Positions 25,061-32,861 of a stretch of 33,937 nt of DNA are shown in pieces (positions within the stretch are counted from its first letter, which is position 1; every line of letters starts with the position of its first letter). The notes below the pieces were generated by a model. The model made no database searches, was not told the origin of the DNA, and saw nothing but the letters and a program-made list of their open reading frames with translations. The translations under genes and the position numbers were made by a program. The stretch spans positions 1-33,937 of the forward strand of contig JANWKR010000098.1 in assembly GCA_025451275.1 (NCBI GenBank), written 5' to 3'. Source of the stretch: Steroidobacteraceae bacterium. Lineage in GTDB: Bacteria > Pseudomonadota > Gammaproteobacteria > Steroidobacterales > Steroidobacteraceae.

Positions 25061-26437
25061 ATGCACGTACACATTCTCGGCATCTGCGGCACCTTCATGG
25101 GCGGCATCGCCGCCATCGCGCGCGCCGCCGGCTACACGGTCAGCGGCTCGGACCGCAACGTCTATCCGCCGATGAGCACGCAGCTGGAGGCGCTCGGCAT
25201 CGCCGTCACCGAGGGCTTCGAGGCGGCGCAGCTGAGCCCCGCCCCCGATATGGTCATCGTCGGCAACGTCATGACACGCGGCCAGCCGGTGGTCGAGGCG
25301 CTGCTCGAGAGCGGCATGCCATACATGTCCGGCCCGGAGTGGCTGGCGCGCCAGGTGCTCAAGGACCGCTGGGTACTGGCGGTGGCCGGCACGCACGGCA
25401 AGACCACCACCTCGTCGCTCCTCGCCTGGATCCTCGAGCATGCCGGCCTCAAGCCGGGCTTCCTGATCGGCGGCGTGCCGGCCAACTTCGGGCTGAGCGC
25501 GCGCCTCGGCGCCGGGCGCTTTTTCGTCATCGAGGCGGACGAGTACGACACGGCCTTCTTCGACAAGCGCGCCAAGTTCGTGCACTACCGCCCGCGCACC
25601 GTGGTGCTCAATAACCTCGAGTACGATCACGCCGATATCTACCCCGACGTGGCCGCCATCCAGCGCCAGTTCCACCACCTGGTGCGCATCGTGCCGGGCG
25701 GCGGCCGCATTGTCTGGAACGCCGCCGACGTGCGGCTCAGGGAGACACTCGCCATGGGCGTGTGGACCCCACTCGAGGGCTTCGCGCGCGCGCCGCAGCC
25801 CGACGCCCTGTGGACCGCGCAGCCGGCCCCGGACGCGGCCGACTACTCGCACTTCGAGGTGTTCGAGGGTGGTCGCCCGCGCGGCACGGTGCAGTGGCCG
25901 CTGATCGGCGCGCACAACAAGGAGAATGCGCTCGCGGCCATCGCCGCCGCGCGCCATGCCGGGGTCGATGTGCCGCAGGCGCTCGCGGCCCTGCGCAGCT
26001 TCGAGGGCATCGCGCGACGCATGCAACTGCGCGGCGAGGTGCGCGGGGTGCGCGTCTACGACGACTTCGCCCACCATCCGACGGCGATCGCCACGACCCT
26101 GGAGGGGCTGCGCCACCGCGTCGGCAGCGCCCGCATCATCGCCGTGCTCGAGCCGCGCTCGCACACCATGCGCATGGGCGTGCACCGCGACACGCTCGCG
26201 CCGGCGCTCGCCGGTGCCGATGAGGTGTGGCTGTACACCCCGCCCGACCTCGGCTGGGATACCGGCGCGGTGCTGAGCGCGCTCGGCGCGCGCGCCCACG
26301 CCAGCGCCGACGTCACGGCGCTGGCGCGCGAGCTGGCGCGCGCCGCCCGCTCCGGCGACCACGTGCTCATCATGAGCAACGGCGGCTTCGGCGGCCTGCA
26401 CGACAAGCTGCTCGCCGAGCTGCGGCGGCCGGCCTGA
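25061..26437 (+). CDS. mpl: UDP-N-acetylmuramate:L-alanyl-gamma-D-glutamyl-meso-diaminopimelate ligase
   Basis: A 458-residue Mur ligase of the peptidoglycan-recycling pathway. It joins recovered tripeptide to UDP-MurNAc in the cytoplasm. The N-terminal Rossmann part begins MHVHILGICGTFMGGIAAIA, diagnostic of Mpl rather than MurC. The ATP loop is AVAGTHGKTTTSSLLAW (about residues 107-123), followed by EADEYDTAFFDKRAKFVHYRP, NNLEYDHADIYPD (metal and carbamyl-Lys region) and the C-terminal VYDDFAHHPTAI. The last motif, MSNGGFGGLHDKLL, is also typical of Mpl. GAAGG precedes the ATG. It is second in an operon with the membrane protein upstream and a Lon-N-domain gene seven bases downstream. Confidence 0.97.
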   Translation: MHVHILGICGTFMGGIAAIARAAGYTVSGSDRNVYPPMSTQLEALGIAVTEGFEAAQLSPAPDMVIVGNVMTRGQPVVEALLESGMPYMSGPEWLARQVLKDRWVLAVAGTHGKTTTSSLLAWILEHAGLKPGFLIGGVPANFGLSARLGAGRFFVIEADEYDTAFFDKRAKFVHYRPRTVVLNNLEYDHADIYPDVAAIQRQFHHLVRIVPGGGRIVWNAADVRLRETLAMGVWTPLEGFARAPQPDALWTAQPAPDAADYSHFEVFEGGRPRGTVQWPLIGAHNKENALAAIAAARHAGVDVPQALAALRSFEGIARRMQLRGEVRGVRVYDDFAHHPTAIATTLEGLRHRVGSARIIAVLEPRSHTMRMGVHRDTLAPALAGADEVWLYTPPDLGWDTGAVLSALGARAHASADVTALARELARAARSGDHVLIMSNGGFGGLHDKLLAELRRPA

Positions 26438-26444
26438 CGGCGCC

Positions 26445-27041
26445 GTGGACGCGACGTCACTGCCGCTGTTCCCGCTGCACACGGTGTTGTTTCCCGGCGG
26501 GCCGCTGAGCCTGCGCATCTTCGAGGCGCGCTACCTCGACATGGTGCGTCGCTGCCTGAAGGAGGGGGGCGGCTTCGGCGTGCTGCTCATTCTCGAGGGC
26601 GCGGAAGCCGGGGCGGTCGCGCAGCTGGCGGGCATCGGCACCCGCGCCCGCGTCGTGGACTTCGATACCCTGTCCGACGGGCTGCTCGGCATCGCCTGCC
26701 TGGGCGAGCAGCGCTTCACGCTGGGGCGCCGCTGGCAGCAGGGGGACGGGCTGCACCTGGGCGAAGTCGAGTACCTGGCGCCGGAGAGCGCCTGCGCGGT
26801 GCCGGCGGAACTGGCGCACCTGGCGGAGCTGCTGCGCGAGGTGCTGCCGCGCCTCGGCGGACCCTACATGCACGTCGAGGCGCACTACGAGGACGCCGGC
26901 TGGGTGGGCAACCGCTGGGCCGAGATCCTGCCGCTCGCGCCCGCCCAGAAGCAGCAGCTGCTCGAGCTCACCGATCCGCTGCTGCGCCTGGAGAAAGTCG
27001 CGGCCTGGTCAGCCCGGCAGCCCCCGGCTGCGCATGTATAG
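26445..27041 (+). CDS. Lon N-terminal (substrate-binding) domain protein
   Basis: A 198-residue protein of the stand-alone LON substrate-binding domain family. It starts with the hallmark LPLFPLHTVLFPGGPLSLRIFEARY (residues 6-30), then GFGVLLI, GTRARVVDFD, DGLLGIACLGEQRF and the helical NRWAEILPLAPAQKQQLLEL. There is no ATPase or peptidase domain. Proteins of this type are presumed to bind other proteins, but their role is not established. The start is a GTG at 26445, seven bases after the mpl stop, so the gene is probably co-translated with mpl. Its last 33 bases overlap the 3-prime end of the converging family 2 glycosyltransferase gene. Confidence 0.9.
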   Translation: MDATSLPLFPLHTVLFPGGPLSLRIFEARYLDMVRRCLKEGGGFGVLLILEGAEAGAVAQLAGIGTRARVVDFDTLSDGLLGIACLGEQRFTLGRRWQQGDGLHLGEVEYLAPESACAVPAELAHLAELLREVLPRLGGPYMHVEAHYEDAGWVGNRWAEILPLAPAQKQQLLELTDPLLRLEKVAAWSARQPPAAHV

Positions 27042-27776
27042 GCCGAGGTACTTGCGGCGCACGTACTGCGACTCGATGAGCGCGAACACCAGCCCGCGCC
27101 AGCCGTCGAGGAACCCGAGCCGCAGCAGATAGCCGCGCACGAAACGCCACTGCGCGTTGAGCAGCACCGGCGCGAGGCCGCAGCGCCGCCCGGCGTCGTA
27201 CATGGCCTGCGCCATGAGATCGGCGTAGCGCTGCATGCGCGCCAGGTGGTCGCCGAGGGAGCGGTAGGAGTAGTGCTCGAGGTGGCCGTGCAGGCGCGCG
27301 ATGCGGCCGCTGACGCGCGTGTTCTCGTGGACTTCGTAGCCGCTCCAGCCGCCACGGCGGCGGTCGAACAGTCGCACCAGCCGGTCCGGGTAGGCGTTGC
27401 CGTGACGCAGGAAGCGGCCGAAGTAGTCGGTGATGCGCGGTATCGACCAGCCGGCGGCGCCGGCGAAGCCGCCGGCGCGCAGCGCCTCGAGCTCGGCGCG
27501 CAGCGGCGCACTGACGCGCTCGTCGGCGTCCAGGCACAGCACCCAGTCATGCCGCGCGGCCTCCACCGCAAACTGCTTCTGCGAGCGGTAGCCCGGCCAG
27601 TCGCGCTCGATGACGCGCGCCCCGAGCGCGGCGGCGCGCGCGCGCGTGTCGTCGCTGGAGTGGGAGTCGACCACCAGCAGCTCGTCGCAGAAGCTGACCG
27701 AGCGCAGGCAGGCCTCGATGCGGTCGGCTTCGTTGTAGGTGATGATGCACGCCGACACGCCGCTGACACTCGCCAC
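27009..27776 (-). CDS. Glycosyltransferase family 2, LPS core type (WaaE/KdtX-like)
   Basis: A 255-residue inverting GT-A glycosyltransferase. VSACIITYNEADRIEACL (residues about 7-24), ELLVVDSHSSDDT, WVLCLDADERVS (the D-x-D metal site) and the C-terminal half with DRLVRLFDRRRGGWSGYEVHE match the WaaE family, which adds beta-glucose to the inner LPS core at the cytoplasmic face. The C-terminal segment GWRGLVFALIESQYVRRKYLGLY is a likely membrane-association region. The start is a GTG at 27776. The stop lies within the 3-prime end of the Lon-N-domain gene. The sugar and acceptor remain inference. Confidence 0.88.
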   Translation of the reverse strand: MASVSGVSACIITYNEADRIEACLRSVSFCDELLVVDSHSSDDTRARAAALGARVIERDWPGYRSQKQFAVEAARHDWVLCLDADERVSAPLRAELEALRAGGFAGAAGWSIPRITDYFGRFLRHGNAYPDRLVRLFDRRRGGWSGYEVHENTRVSGRIARLHGHLEHYSYRSLGDHLARMQRYADLMAQAMYDAGRRCGLAPVLLNAQWRFVRGYLLRLGFLDGWRGLVFALIESQYVRRKYLGLYMRSRGLPG

Positions 27777-27786
27777 GCGTCCCCCG

Positions 27787-27814
27787 TTCGACCGCGGACA
27801 AAGGCCCGTAGAAT
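27787..27814 (+). promoter_or_regulatory. Promoter of the GT4 gene, near-leaderless
   Basis: TAGAAT (27809-27814) is a good -10 box. TTCGAC (27787-27792), 16 bases upstream, is a weak -35. Transcription would begin around 27821, two bases or so before the ATG at 27823, and no Shine-Dalgarno sequence is present. A leaderless mRNA is therefore likely. Confidence 0.5.
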
Positions 27815-27822
27815 ACCCCGAA

Positions 27823-28884
27823 ATGGGCGCGATCCTGTTCTACGATCCCCTGTGCCGGCAGCCGTACGACACGCGCACGCTGGCCGGCGCGGCGCTGGGC
27901 GGAACGGAGGCGACGCTGGTGCGGGTCGCCGACGCGCTCGGCGCGTTCGTCATCCAGCACAACCGGCGCGAGGACTGGGGGCGCTACCGCGCGCCGCGCC
28001 GGCTACCCGACATCAGCCACGTGATCGTCAGCCGCGAGGCGCGCGCGCTGGCGCGCGTGCGCGAGCGCTACCCGCAGGCGCGCCTGTACCTGTGGCTGCA
28101 CGACCGGCTGCACCCCGGCACCAAGCGTGCGCGGCGCCTGGCCGCCAGCGCCGCGCTGCTGCGCGAGGCGGCGGTCACCTGCATCTGCGTCTCGGAGTGG
28201 CAGCGCACCGGCGTCGCGGCGACGCTCGCCGAGCTCGGCCTCGCGCCGCACGTGCGCACCGTGACGCTCTACAACCCGGTGGACGACGCACTGGTGCCGG
28301 ATGCCACGCCGCTGGATGACTCGAAGCTCGTATTCTTCTCCTCGCCCAACAAGGGGCTCGCCTTCAGCCTCGATGCGTTCGCACACCTCAGGCGCCGCAT
28401 GCCGCAGCTGCGCCTGGTGGTCGGCAACCCGGGCTACAAGAACCCGCGCCAGGCGCCCGCCGCGGGGGTCGAGTTTCTCGGCGCGCAGCCGCAGGCGCGC
28501 ATGCACGCCGAGGTGCGCGGCGCGCTGTGCACGTTCTTTCCCAACTTCGTCATCCCGGAGACTTTCGGGCTGGTGTTCGCCGAGTCGCACGCGCTCGGCA
28601 CGCCGGTGCTGACCCACGATTGTGGCGCGGCGCGCGAGATCGTCGCCGACCCCGCCCAGGTGCTGCCGCTGCGGCATGCCTACCGTGTGTACGAGGCGCT
28701 GCTGGCGCCCTGGCCGCGCAGCTGGCGGCGCGCTCCGGCGTGGTTCGCGGCGCGCGCCGGGCTATTCGACGCCTACGCCGAGCGCATCGGCGCCTGGCGC
28801 GCCGGCGGCCGTCCGCGCTGCGGCCCGGATCCGCGCTTCGGGGCTGCGGCGGTCATGGCGCAGTGGCGGGCGCTGCTGGCCTAG
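27823..28884 (+). CDS. Glycosyltransferase family 4 protein
   Basis: A 353-residue GT-B fold glycosyltransferase. The N-terminal domain starts MGAILFYDPLCRQPYDTRTL and contains GGTEATLVRVADAL, where the acceptor is expected. The C-terminal nucleotide-sugar domain has FFSSPNKGLAFSLDAFAHLRRRMPQLRLVVGNPGY and the retaining-enzyme E-x7-E motif in IPETFGLVFAESHALGTPVLTHDCGAAREIV (about residues 246-276). There is no signal peptide or membrane helix, so it is cytoplasmic or peripheral. It is divergent from the family 2 enzyme and converges on a family 9 enzyme, so this is a small glycosyltransferase cluster, most likely for the LPS core or a surface polysaccharide. The sugar is not predictable. The last 32 bases overlap the converging gene. 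Confidence 0.88.
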   Translation: MGAILFYDPLCRQPYDTRTLAGAALGGTEATLVRVADALGAFVIQHNRREDWGRYRAPRRLPDISHVIVSREARALARVRERYPQARLYLWLHDRLHPGTKRARRLAASAALLREAAVTCICVSEWQRTGVAATLAELGLAPHVRTVTLYNPVDDALVPDATPLDDSKLVFFSSPNKGLAFSLDAFAHLRRRMPQLRLVVGNPGYKNPRQAPAAGVEFLGAQPQARMHAEVRGALCTFFPNFVIPETFGLVFAESHALGTPVLTHDCGAAREIVADPAQVLPLRHAYRVYEALLAPWPRSWRRAPAWFAARAGLFDAYAERIGAWRAGGRPRCGPDPRFGAAAVMAQWRALLA

Positions 28885-29944
28885 CGGCGGGGGCGGATGC
28901 GCGCGGCGGCAGCGCGCACCAGGCGGCGAATACGCGCTCGACGCTGAGCGCGTCGATGCGGCCCGTCTCGGGCAGGCCGCCAAGTCCGATCACGGCCGAG
29001 CCGCCCGGGCTGCGCGGCAGCCACTCCGACTGCTGCTGGGCACCGAACAGCACGACCACCGGCAGCGACACGGCGGCGGCGAGATGCGCCGGCCCGGTGT
29101 TGACCGAGATCATGCTGTGGGCGCGCGCGCAGAGCGCCAGCAGCCGCGGCAGCGGCAGCTCCGCGCTCGTGAGCGCCGGCAGGCGCGCCGCCTGCATGAT
29201 CCACTGCAGCAGCAACGCCTCGCGCGGTGCGCCGCACAGCACGATGCGTGCCGCCGGCAGCTGCGCATGCAGCCGCTGCGCCAGCTGCGCCCAGCGCTCG
29301 ACCGGCCACGCGCGATCGTCGTCGGCGGCGAGGCGCAGGCGCCGGCCGCGCATGGTGCGGCGGTTGCCGGGCTGCAGCAGCACCAGCGGCGCGCCCGCGA
29401 GGCCCCGCGCCGCCAGCCAGGCGTCGCAGGCGGCCGCCGCCGACGGCGCGACCTCGAGGTGCGGAGCGCAGCGCGGCGCGGCGCTGGGCCAGGGGTAGGC
29501 CGCGGCGTCCAGAGCCGGCGGGGTGAGCCGCCCGAAGCTCACCAGGCGGTCCACCCAGTGCTGTTGCTGCCAGCTCGCCGTCTGTGTGAGGTACAGGCAG
29601 TGCGCCGGGTCGGTGCCGCTGGCCGCCAGCAACCGTCGCACGCGCGCCAGTTTCTTGACATCGAACTCGCATACGTACACCGGTGCGCCGCGGCGCGCGC
29701 GCAGCTGGCGCAGTGCCCGCCACCAGTTGGCATCGAGCGGGCCCAGGGTGTAGCGGCGCAGGCACTCGACGCGCGCGACGTCGGCGTGTGCGGCATACAG
29801 CTCGGCCGGCCAGGAGCCGGCGCCGATCACGTAACAGCGCCCGCCAAAGCGGCGGTGCAGGACGCCGAGCAGCGCCGACAGCAGGATCATGTCGCCGACC
29901 CGGCCGAACCAGATGACGATCGGTTGCAACGCGGGCGCCGCCAT
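28853..29944 (-). CDS. Glycosyltransferase family 9 protein (heptosyltransferase-like)
   Basis: A 363-residue GT-B enzyme of the heptosyltransferase family, the second in the window. It starts PIVIWFGRVGDMILLSALLGVLHRRFG (residues about 8-34), the usual first strand-loop-helix with G-D-M. LVLLQPGNRRTMRG opens the second domain, VLCGAPREALLLQ follows, and the SVNTGPAHLAAAVSLPVVVLFGA segment carries the conserved GPAH. The NRRTMRGRRLRLA..RAWPVERWAQLA stretch departs from the K-x-W signature of true WaaC/WaaF, so the sugar may not be heptose. The last 20 residues are an Ala/Pro-rich tail. The start ATG at 29944 begins the family fold almost at once. Confidence 0.85.
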   Translation of the reverse strand: MAAPALQPIVIWFGRVGDMILLSALLGVLHRRFGGRCYVIGAGSWPAELYAAHADVARVECLRRYTLGPLDANWWRALRQLRARRGAPVYVCEFDVKKLARVRRLLAASGTDPAHCLYLTQTASWQQQHWVDRLVSFGRLTPPALDAAAYPWPSAAPRCAPHLEVAPSAAAACDAWLAARGLAGAPLVLLQPGNRRTMRGRRLRLAADDDRAWPVERWAQLAQRLHAQLPAARIVLCGAPREALLLQWIMQAARLPALTSAELPLPRLLALCARAHSMISVNTGPAHLAAAVSLPVVVLFGAQQQSEWLPRSPGGSAVIGLGGLPETGRIDALSVERVFAAWCALPPRASAPAARPAAPATAP

Positions 29945-30014
29945 GACTCCCCTTGGGTTTCCGCCCTAAGCTATGCGGGCCGGGTCGGCCCTGGCAAGCG
30001 AGAGCAAGCCCCGC

Positions 30015-30899
30015 ATGCGAGCATTCGGCTGGTTCATGTTGTTGATGGCGATCGCGCTGGCGGCGGTGGCGCTGTTCGCGTACCCCGCCTGGACGCTGCT
30101 GCACCCGCACTTCGACTTTCCGTTCCACCGCATCGCCGAGCGGCTGGGGATGGTGGCGCTGCTGGTCGGCTTCGTGGCTCTGGCGCGGCGCCTGGGGCTC
30201 GCCGACCGCGCCAGCCTCGGCTACGGGCTGCCGCGGCGCGCATTCCTGCGCGAGCTGCTGGTGGGACTGCTGGTCGGCGTCGCCACCATGGTGGCGGTGG
30301 TGGCCGCGATGGGCGCCCTCGGCCTGCTCGACTGGACGGCGGCGGCGACCCTGGGCCCGGTGGCACTGCTGCAGCTGCTCGGTGCACGCCTGCTGAGCGG
30401 TCTGGCGGTGGCGCTCATCGAGGAGACGTTCCTGCGCGGGGCGATGTACACCGCCATCGAGCGCGAGTCGGGCGCGCGCGCCGCGGTGTTGCTGACGGCG
30501 CTGCTGTACGCGGCCACGCACTTCTTCGGCAAGGTGCGCATCCCGGCCGAGCAGGTGACGCCGTTCAGCGGTCTGGCGCTGCTGGGGGAGTCGCTGCAGG
30601 CCCTGGCGCACCCGGCAGCGATCGCCGACGCCTTCCTCGCGCTCATGGCGGTAGGGGTGGTGCTCGCCCTGGTACGGCGCGCGACCGGCAACATCGCCGC
30701 CTGCCTCGGTCTGCACGCCGGCTGGGTCTGGGTGATGCTGGTGGTGCACGAGCTGGCCGCGCCGCGGCGCGCCGCGCCGCTCGGCTTCCTGCTCAGCCGC
30801 TTCGACGGCTTCGTCGGCTGGCTGGTGCTCGCGTGGACCCTGGCGCTGGCCGTGCCGGTGTGGCGCTTCTTCCAGCGCCGCGCCGCGCGCCCCGCCTGA
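30015..30899 (+). CDS. CPBP family intramembrane metalloprotease
   Basis: A 294-residue membrane protein with about seven to eight helices. The Abi/CPBP (Rce1-like) motifs are present: IEETFLRGAMY (the double Glu and Arg, about residues 136-146), a helix with AATHFFG (His) and the late motif LGLHAGWVWVM (His), which together form the metal site within the membrane. Bacterial members are thought to cleave membrane or bacteriocin-type peptides, but the substrate is unknown here. The start ATG at 30015 is preferred to one at 29973, because the first membrane helix follows directly and the upstream 14 residues are not hydrophobic. It converges on the TraB/GumN gene with a two-base gap. Confidence 0.85.
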   Translation: MRAFGWFMLLMAIALAAVALFAYPAWTLLHPHFDFPFHRIAERLGMVALLVGFVALARRLGLADRASLGYGLPRRAFLRELLVGLLVGVATMVAVVAAMGALGLLDWTAAATLGPVALLQLLGARLLSGLAVALIEETFLRGAMYTAIERESGARAAVLLTALLYAATHFFGKVRIPAEQVTPFSGLALLGESLQALAHPAAIADAFLALMAVGVVLALVRRATGNIAACLGLHAGWVWVMLVVHELAAPRRAAPLGFLLSRFDGFVGWLVLAWTLALAVPVWRFFQRRAARPA

Positions 30900-30901
30900 G
30901 C

Positions 30902-31789
30902 TCAGTTCAGCTGCGCGGGCGCGTAGCCGTCCTTGCGCAGTAGCTCCAGCAGGCCGCCGTCGCCCACCAGGTGCAGCGAGCCGACCACCACCATGCAGTC
31001 GGCGTGCTCGCGCAGCAGCGCCTCGATCTGCGGCAGCCAGCGCTGGTTGCGGGCCGTGACCAGCTGGCGGTACAGCGCCGGAAACGTGCGGTACTCGCGT
31101 GCCAGCAGCCGCGCCAGCTGGGGCGCATCGCCACGGCGCCAGGCGCCGACCACTTCGCGCATCTCGTCCGCTGACTGGTTCAGATCGTCGAGGGTCTGGT
31201 CGAGCAGCCGCACCTGGTCCTCGCGCGCCAGGCCCGCCAGGCCGCCGAGCTCCTCATCGAGTGTCTCGAGGCCCGCGGTCGGCTTGCCGTCGGCGCGCGC
31301 CCGCGCCACCAGCTGCTCCTCGACCCCCTTCTGCGGATCGAGCCCGAGCCGCACGAACTCGAGGTCGGCCAGTTCGATGCTGACCACCCAGGGCGCCTGC
31401 GCATCGAGTACCGCCGGCGTCAGCCCCAGATCGCTCGCCGCCGCGCTCACGCGCGCGTAGCGTGGTGCGCCCACGACCTCGCGCAGCGTCGTGCCGGCCG
31501 GGAGCGAGCCGTGCTCGAGGATCCAGGCCGCCATCTCGAGCGGATCGAGCTTGCCCAGGTCCAGCTCCATCACCACCTTCGCCGCGGAGCCGTAGGCGCG
31601 CTCGAACGCCGGCGGGAGCACCGCATCCTGGGTCGGCAGCAGGTGGACGGAGCCGGCGAGATAGACCGTGCTGTTCGGGCCACGCAGCACCCACACCGGG
31701 CTGGCGGCGTGGGCGGCGGTGGCCGCCAGTAGCGTCAGGCTGCCGAGCAGGCAGAGCGCGAGGAGCCGCCGGCGTGCTGCTCGAGCCAT
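30902..31789 (-). CDS. TraB/GumN family protein, exported
   Basis: A 295-residue protein with a Sec signal peptide (RRRLLALCLLGSLTLLAATAAHA, cut near residue 28). The two GxxH motifs of the TraB/GumN family are present: YLAGSVHLLP near the start of the mature chain and VVVGSLHLVGDGGLLELL near its end. A central helical region carries VEEQLVARARADGKPTAGLETLDEE. Family members are proposed metal-dependent peptidases related to the erythromycin-esterase-like fold, and GumN lies in the xanthan cluster of Xanthomonas; the activity is not proven. Its ATG lies 55 bases inside the 3-prime end of cpdA on the same strand, so the two are in one operon. Confidence 0.9.
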   Translation of the reverse strand: MARAARRRLLALCLLGSLTLLAATAAHAASPVWVLRGPNSTVYLAGSVHLLPTQDAVLPPAFERAYGSAAKVVMELDLGKLDPLEMAAWILEHGSLPAGTTLREVVGAPRYARVSAAASDLGLTPAVLDAQAPWVVSIELADLEFVRLGLDPQKGVEEQLVARARADGKPTAGLETLDEELGGLAGLAREDQVRLLDQTLDDLNQSADEMREVVGAWRRGDAPQLARLLAREYRTFPALYRQLVTARNQRWLPQIEALLREHADCMVVVGSLHLVGDGGLLELLRKDGYAPAQLN

Positions 31790-32529
31790 ACGACCTCCGT
31801 CAGCAGCGAGCCGTCCGGGCGCAGCTCGAAGGTGCGATAGGCCGGCGGCCGCCGGTCGACGGCGAAATCATCCGAATTCGGCGCGAACTGCGCACACGTG
31901 GAGGGCGTTGCGAGCATGCGCACGCCCTTGCGCAGGGCGTCGTAGTTCTGGTGCACGTGTCCCCAGAGGACGGCGCGCACGTTGCGATGCGCGTCGATGG
32001 TGTGGAGAAACTCCGCGGCGTTGTTGAGACCGACGCGATCGAGCCAGCGGCTCGACATCGGCACCGGGTGGTGGTGCAGGCACACCATGCAGTGGCGCGT
32101 GCCGGCATCACTCAGCGCGGCGCGCAGTCCCTCCAGCGCCTGGGCACTCAGTGCCCCGCTCGCCGAACCGGGGATGCAGCTGTCGAGCAGCACGATGCGC
32201 CAGCGCCCGAAGTCGACGTAGCCGCCGTCGAGCACGAACGGCTTGGCAGCCAGCTCGCGCCGCATGGCCTGCGGCTCGTCGTGGTTGCCGGGCACGCACA
32301 GCACCGGCACGCCGAGCTCGCCGAACAGGCGGCGGAAGTGCGGGTAGCCGGCCGGATCGTCCTGCACGAGGTCACCGGTGACCAGCACCGCGTCCGGCGG
32401 CCAGTCGCGCGCGCGCGCATGCGCAAGCGCGGCAGTAAGCGCCGGCAGCGTCTGCACGCCACGCAGCGTCTCGTGCTCGCCGCCGTACAGATGCGGGTCG
32501 GTGAAATGAGTAATACGCACTACGCTCAT
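31735..32529 (-). CDS. cpdA: 3',5'-cyclic-AMP phosphodiesterase (CpdA/Icc family)
   Basis: A 264-residue calcineurin-like metallophosphoesterase that closely follows E. coli CpdA along its whole length. The metal-ligand motifs are in order: TDPHL (residues 10-14, D-x-H), TGDLVQDD, PGNHDE, LHHHPVP and WGHVHQNYD. ATPSTCAQFAPNSDDF is typical of CpdA. It should hydrolyse cytoplasmic cAMP and set the level available to CRP-type regulators. The ATG at 32529 is where the family begins; a longer frame upstream is GC-driven and without homology. The gene overlaps the downstream TraB/GumN gene by 55 bases. No strong ribosome site is seen. Confidence 0.88.
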   Translation of the reverse strand: MSVVRITHFTDPHLYGGEHETLRGVQTLPALTAALAHARARDWPPDAVLVTGDLVQDDPAGYPHFRRLFGELGVPVLCVPGNHDEPQAMRRELAAKPFVLDGGYVDFGRWRIVLLDSCIPGSASGALSAQALEGLRAALSDAGTRHCMVCLHHHPVPMSSRWLDRVGLNNAAEFLHTIDAHRNVRAVLWGHVHQNYDALRKGVRMLATPSTCAQFAPNSDDFAVDRRPPAYRTFELRPDGSLLTEVVWLEQHAGGSSRSACSAA

Positions 32530-32632
32530 CACGGAAAGCGTAACAGAGCCGTGCGCCGTGCAGCAGTGAACCACGTCCCCCGGCCCCCCGGGCCCGGGAC
32601 GGCGGCATGACGCGGTACCGTTCCGAGATGCG

Positions 32633-32773
32633 GATAATGTGAAACAGGCCCGTGTAACGGGTCCGGCGCGAGGGAACTTAAGTCGCCTCGCGACCCACAG
32701 TGGCGCAGCCTCAAGCCTGTGCCGCGGCGCATGTGCCGTCCCGCGGTACCGCATTGGAGCAGGCCGCGCCTGC
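32633..32773 (+). ncRNA. Candidate structured RNA upstream of tkt
   Basis: A GATAAT box (32633-32638) would start transcription near 32644, exactly at ACAGGC, which pairs with GCCTGT (32715-32720). That outer stem encloses two hairpins: CCGT/ACGG (32650-32660) and CGCGAGG/CCTCGCG (32667-32673 with 32686-32692). Downstream lie CCGCGG/CCGCGG (32722-32727 with 32741-32746) and GCAGGC/GCCTGC (32759-32773). CAGGC and GCCTG each occur twice, so the outer stem and the last hairpin can exchange partners, as in switching leaders. No -35 box and no terminator are seen, and GC-rich DNA yields hairpins easily, so confidence is low. Confidence 0.25.
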
Positions 32774-32775
32774 GA

Positions 32776-32804
32776 TTGAGCATACGGCGTGAGTGGTGGA
32801 GAAT
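32776..32804 (+). promoter_or_regulatory. tkt promoter
   Basis: TTGAGC (32776-32781), an exact 17-base spacer and GAGAAT (32799-32804) give a reasonable sigma-70 promoter. The start site would be near 32811, leaving a leader of about 50 bases with GAAGAG (32852-32857) as the ribosome site. Confidence 0.6.
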
Positions 32805-32861
32805 GCGCGCCCCGCCTTTTTCGTCCCTAGCCGCGGCCCGGGAGCCGCAACGAAGAGCCGC

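Larger units (their letters stand above)
32530..32861. other. Gene-free stretch between cpdA and tkt
   Basis: This 332-base gap has no coding gene I can support. It holds the cpdA promoter region (not placed), a repeated 10-mer CGCGGTACCG with palindromic core (32611-32620 and 32742-32751), a block of nested hairpins from 32644 to 32773, and a sigma-70-type tkt promoter at 32776-32804. A T5 run at 32817-32821 has no stem next to it and is not a terminator. Confidence 0.6.

Noticed and set aside
32610..32645. Thiamine-diphosphate riboswitch before tkt, suggested by GGATAATG
   Set aside because: The short match is there, but the CTGAGA box, the ACCTGATCTGGATAATGCCAGC context and the pairing helices of the TPP riboswitch are missing. 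The sequence is better read as a -10 box.
32805..32822. Intrinsic terminator at the T5 run before tkt
   Set aside because: No stable stem lies directly upstream of the T-run; it lies within the tkt leader.
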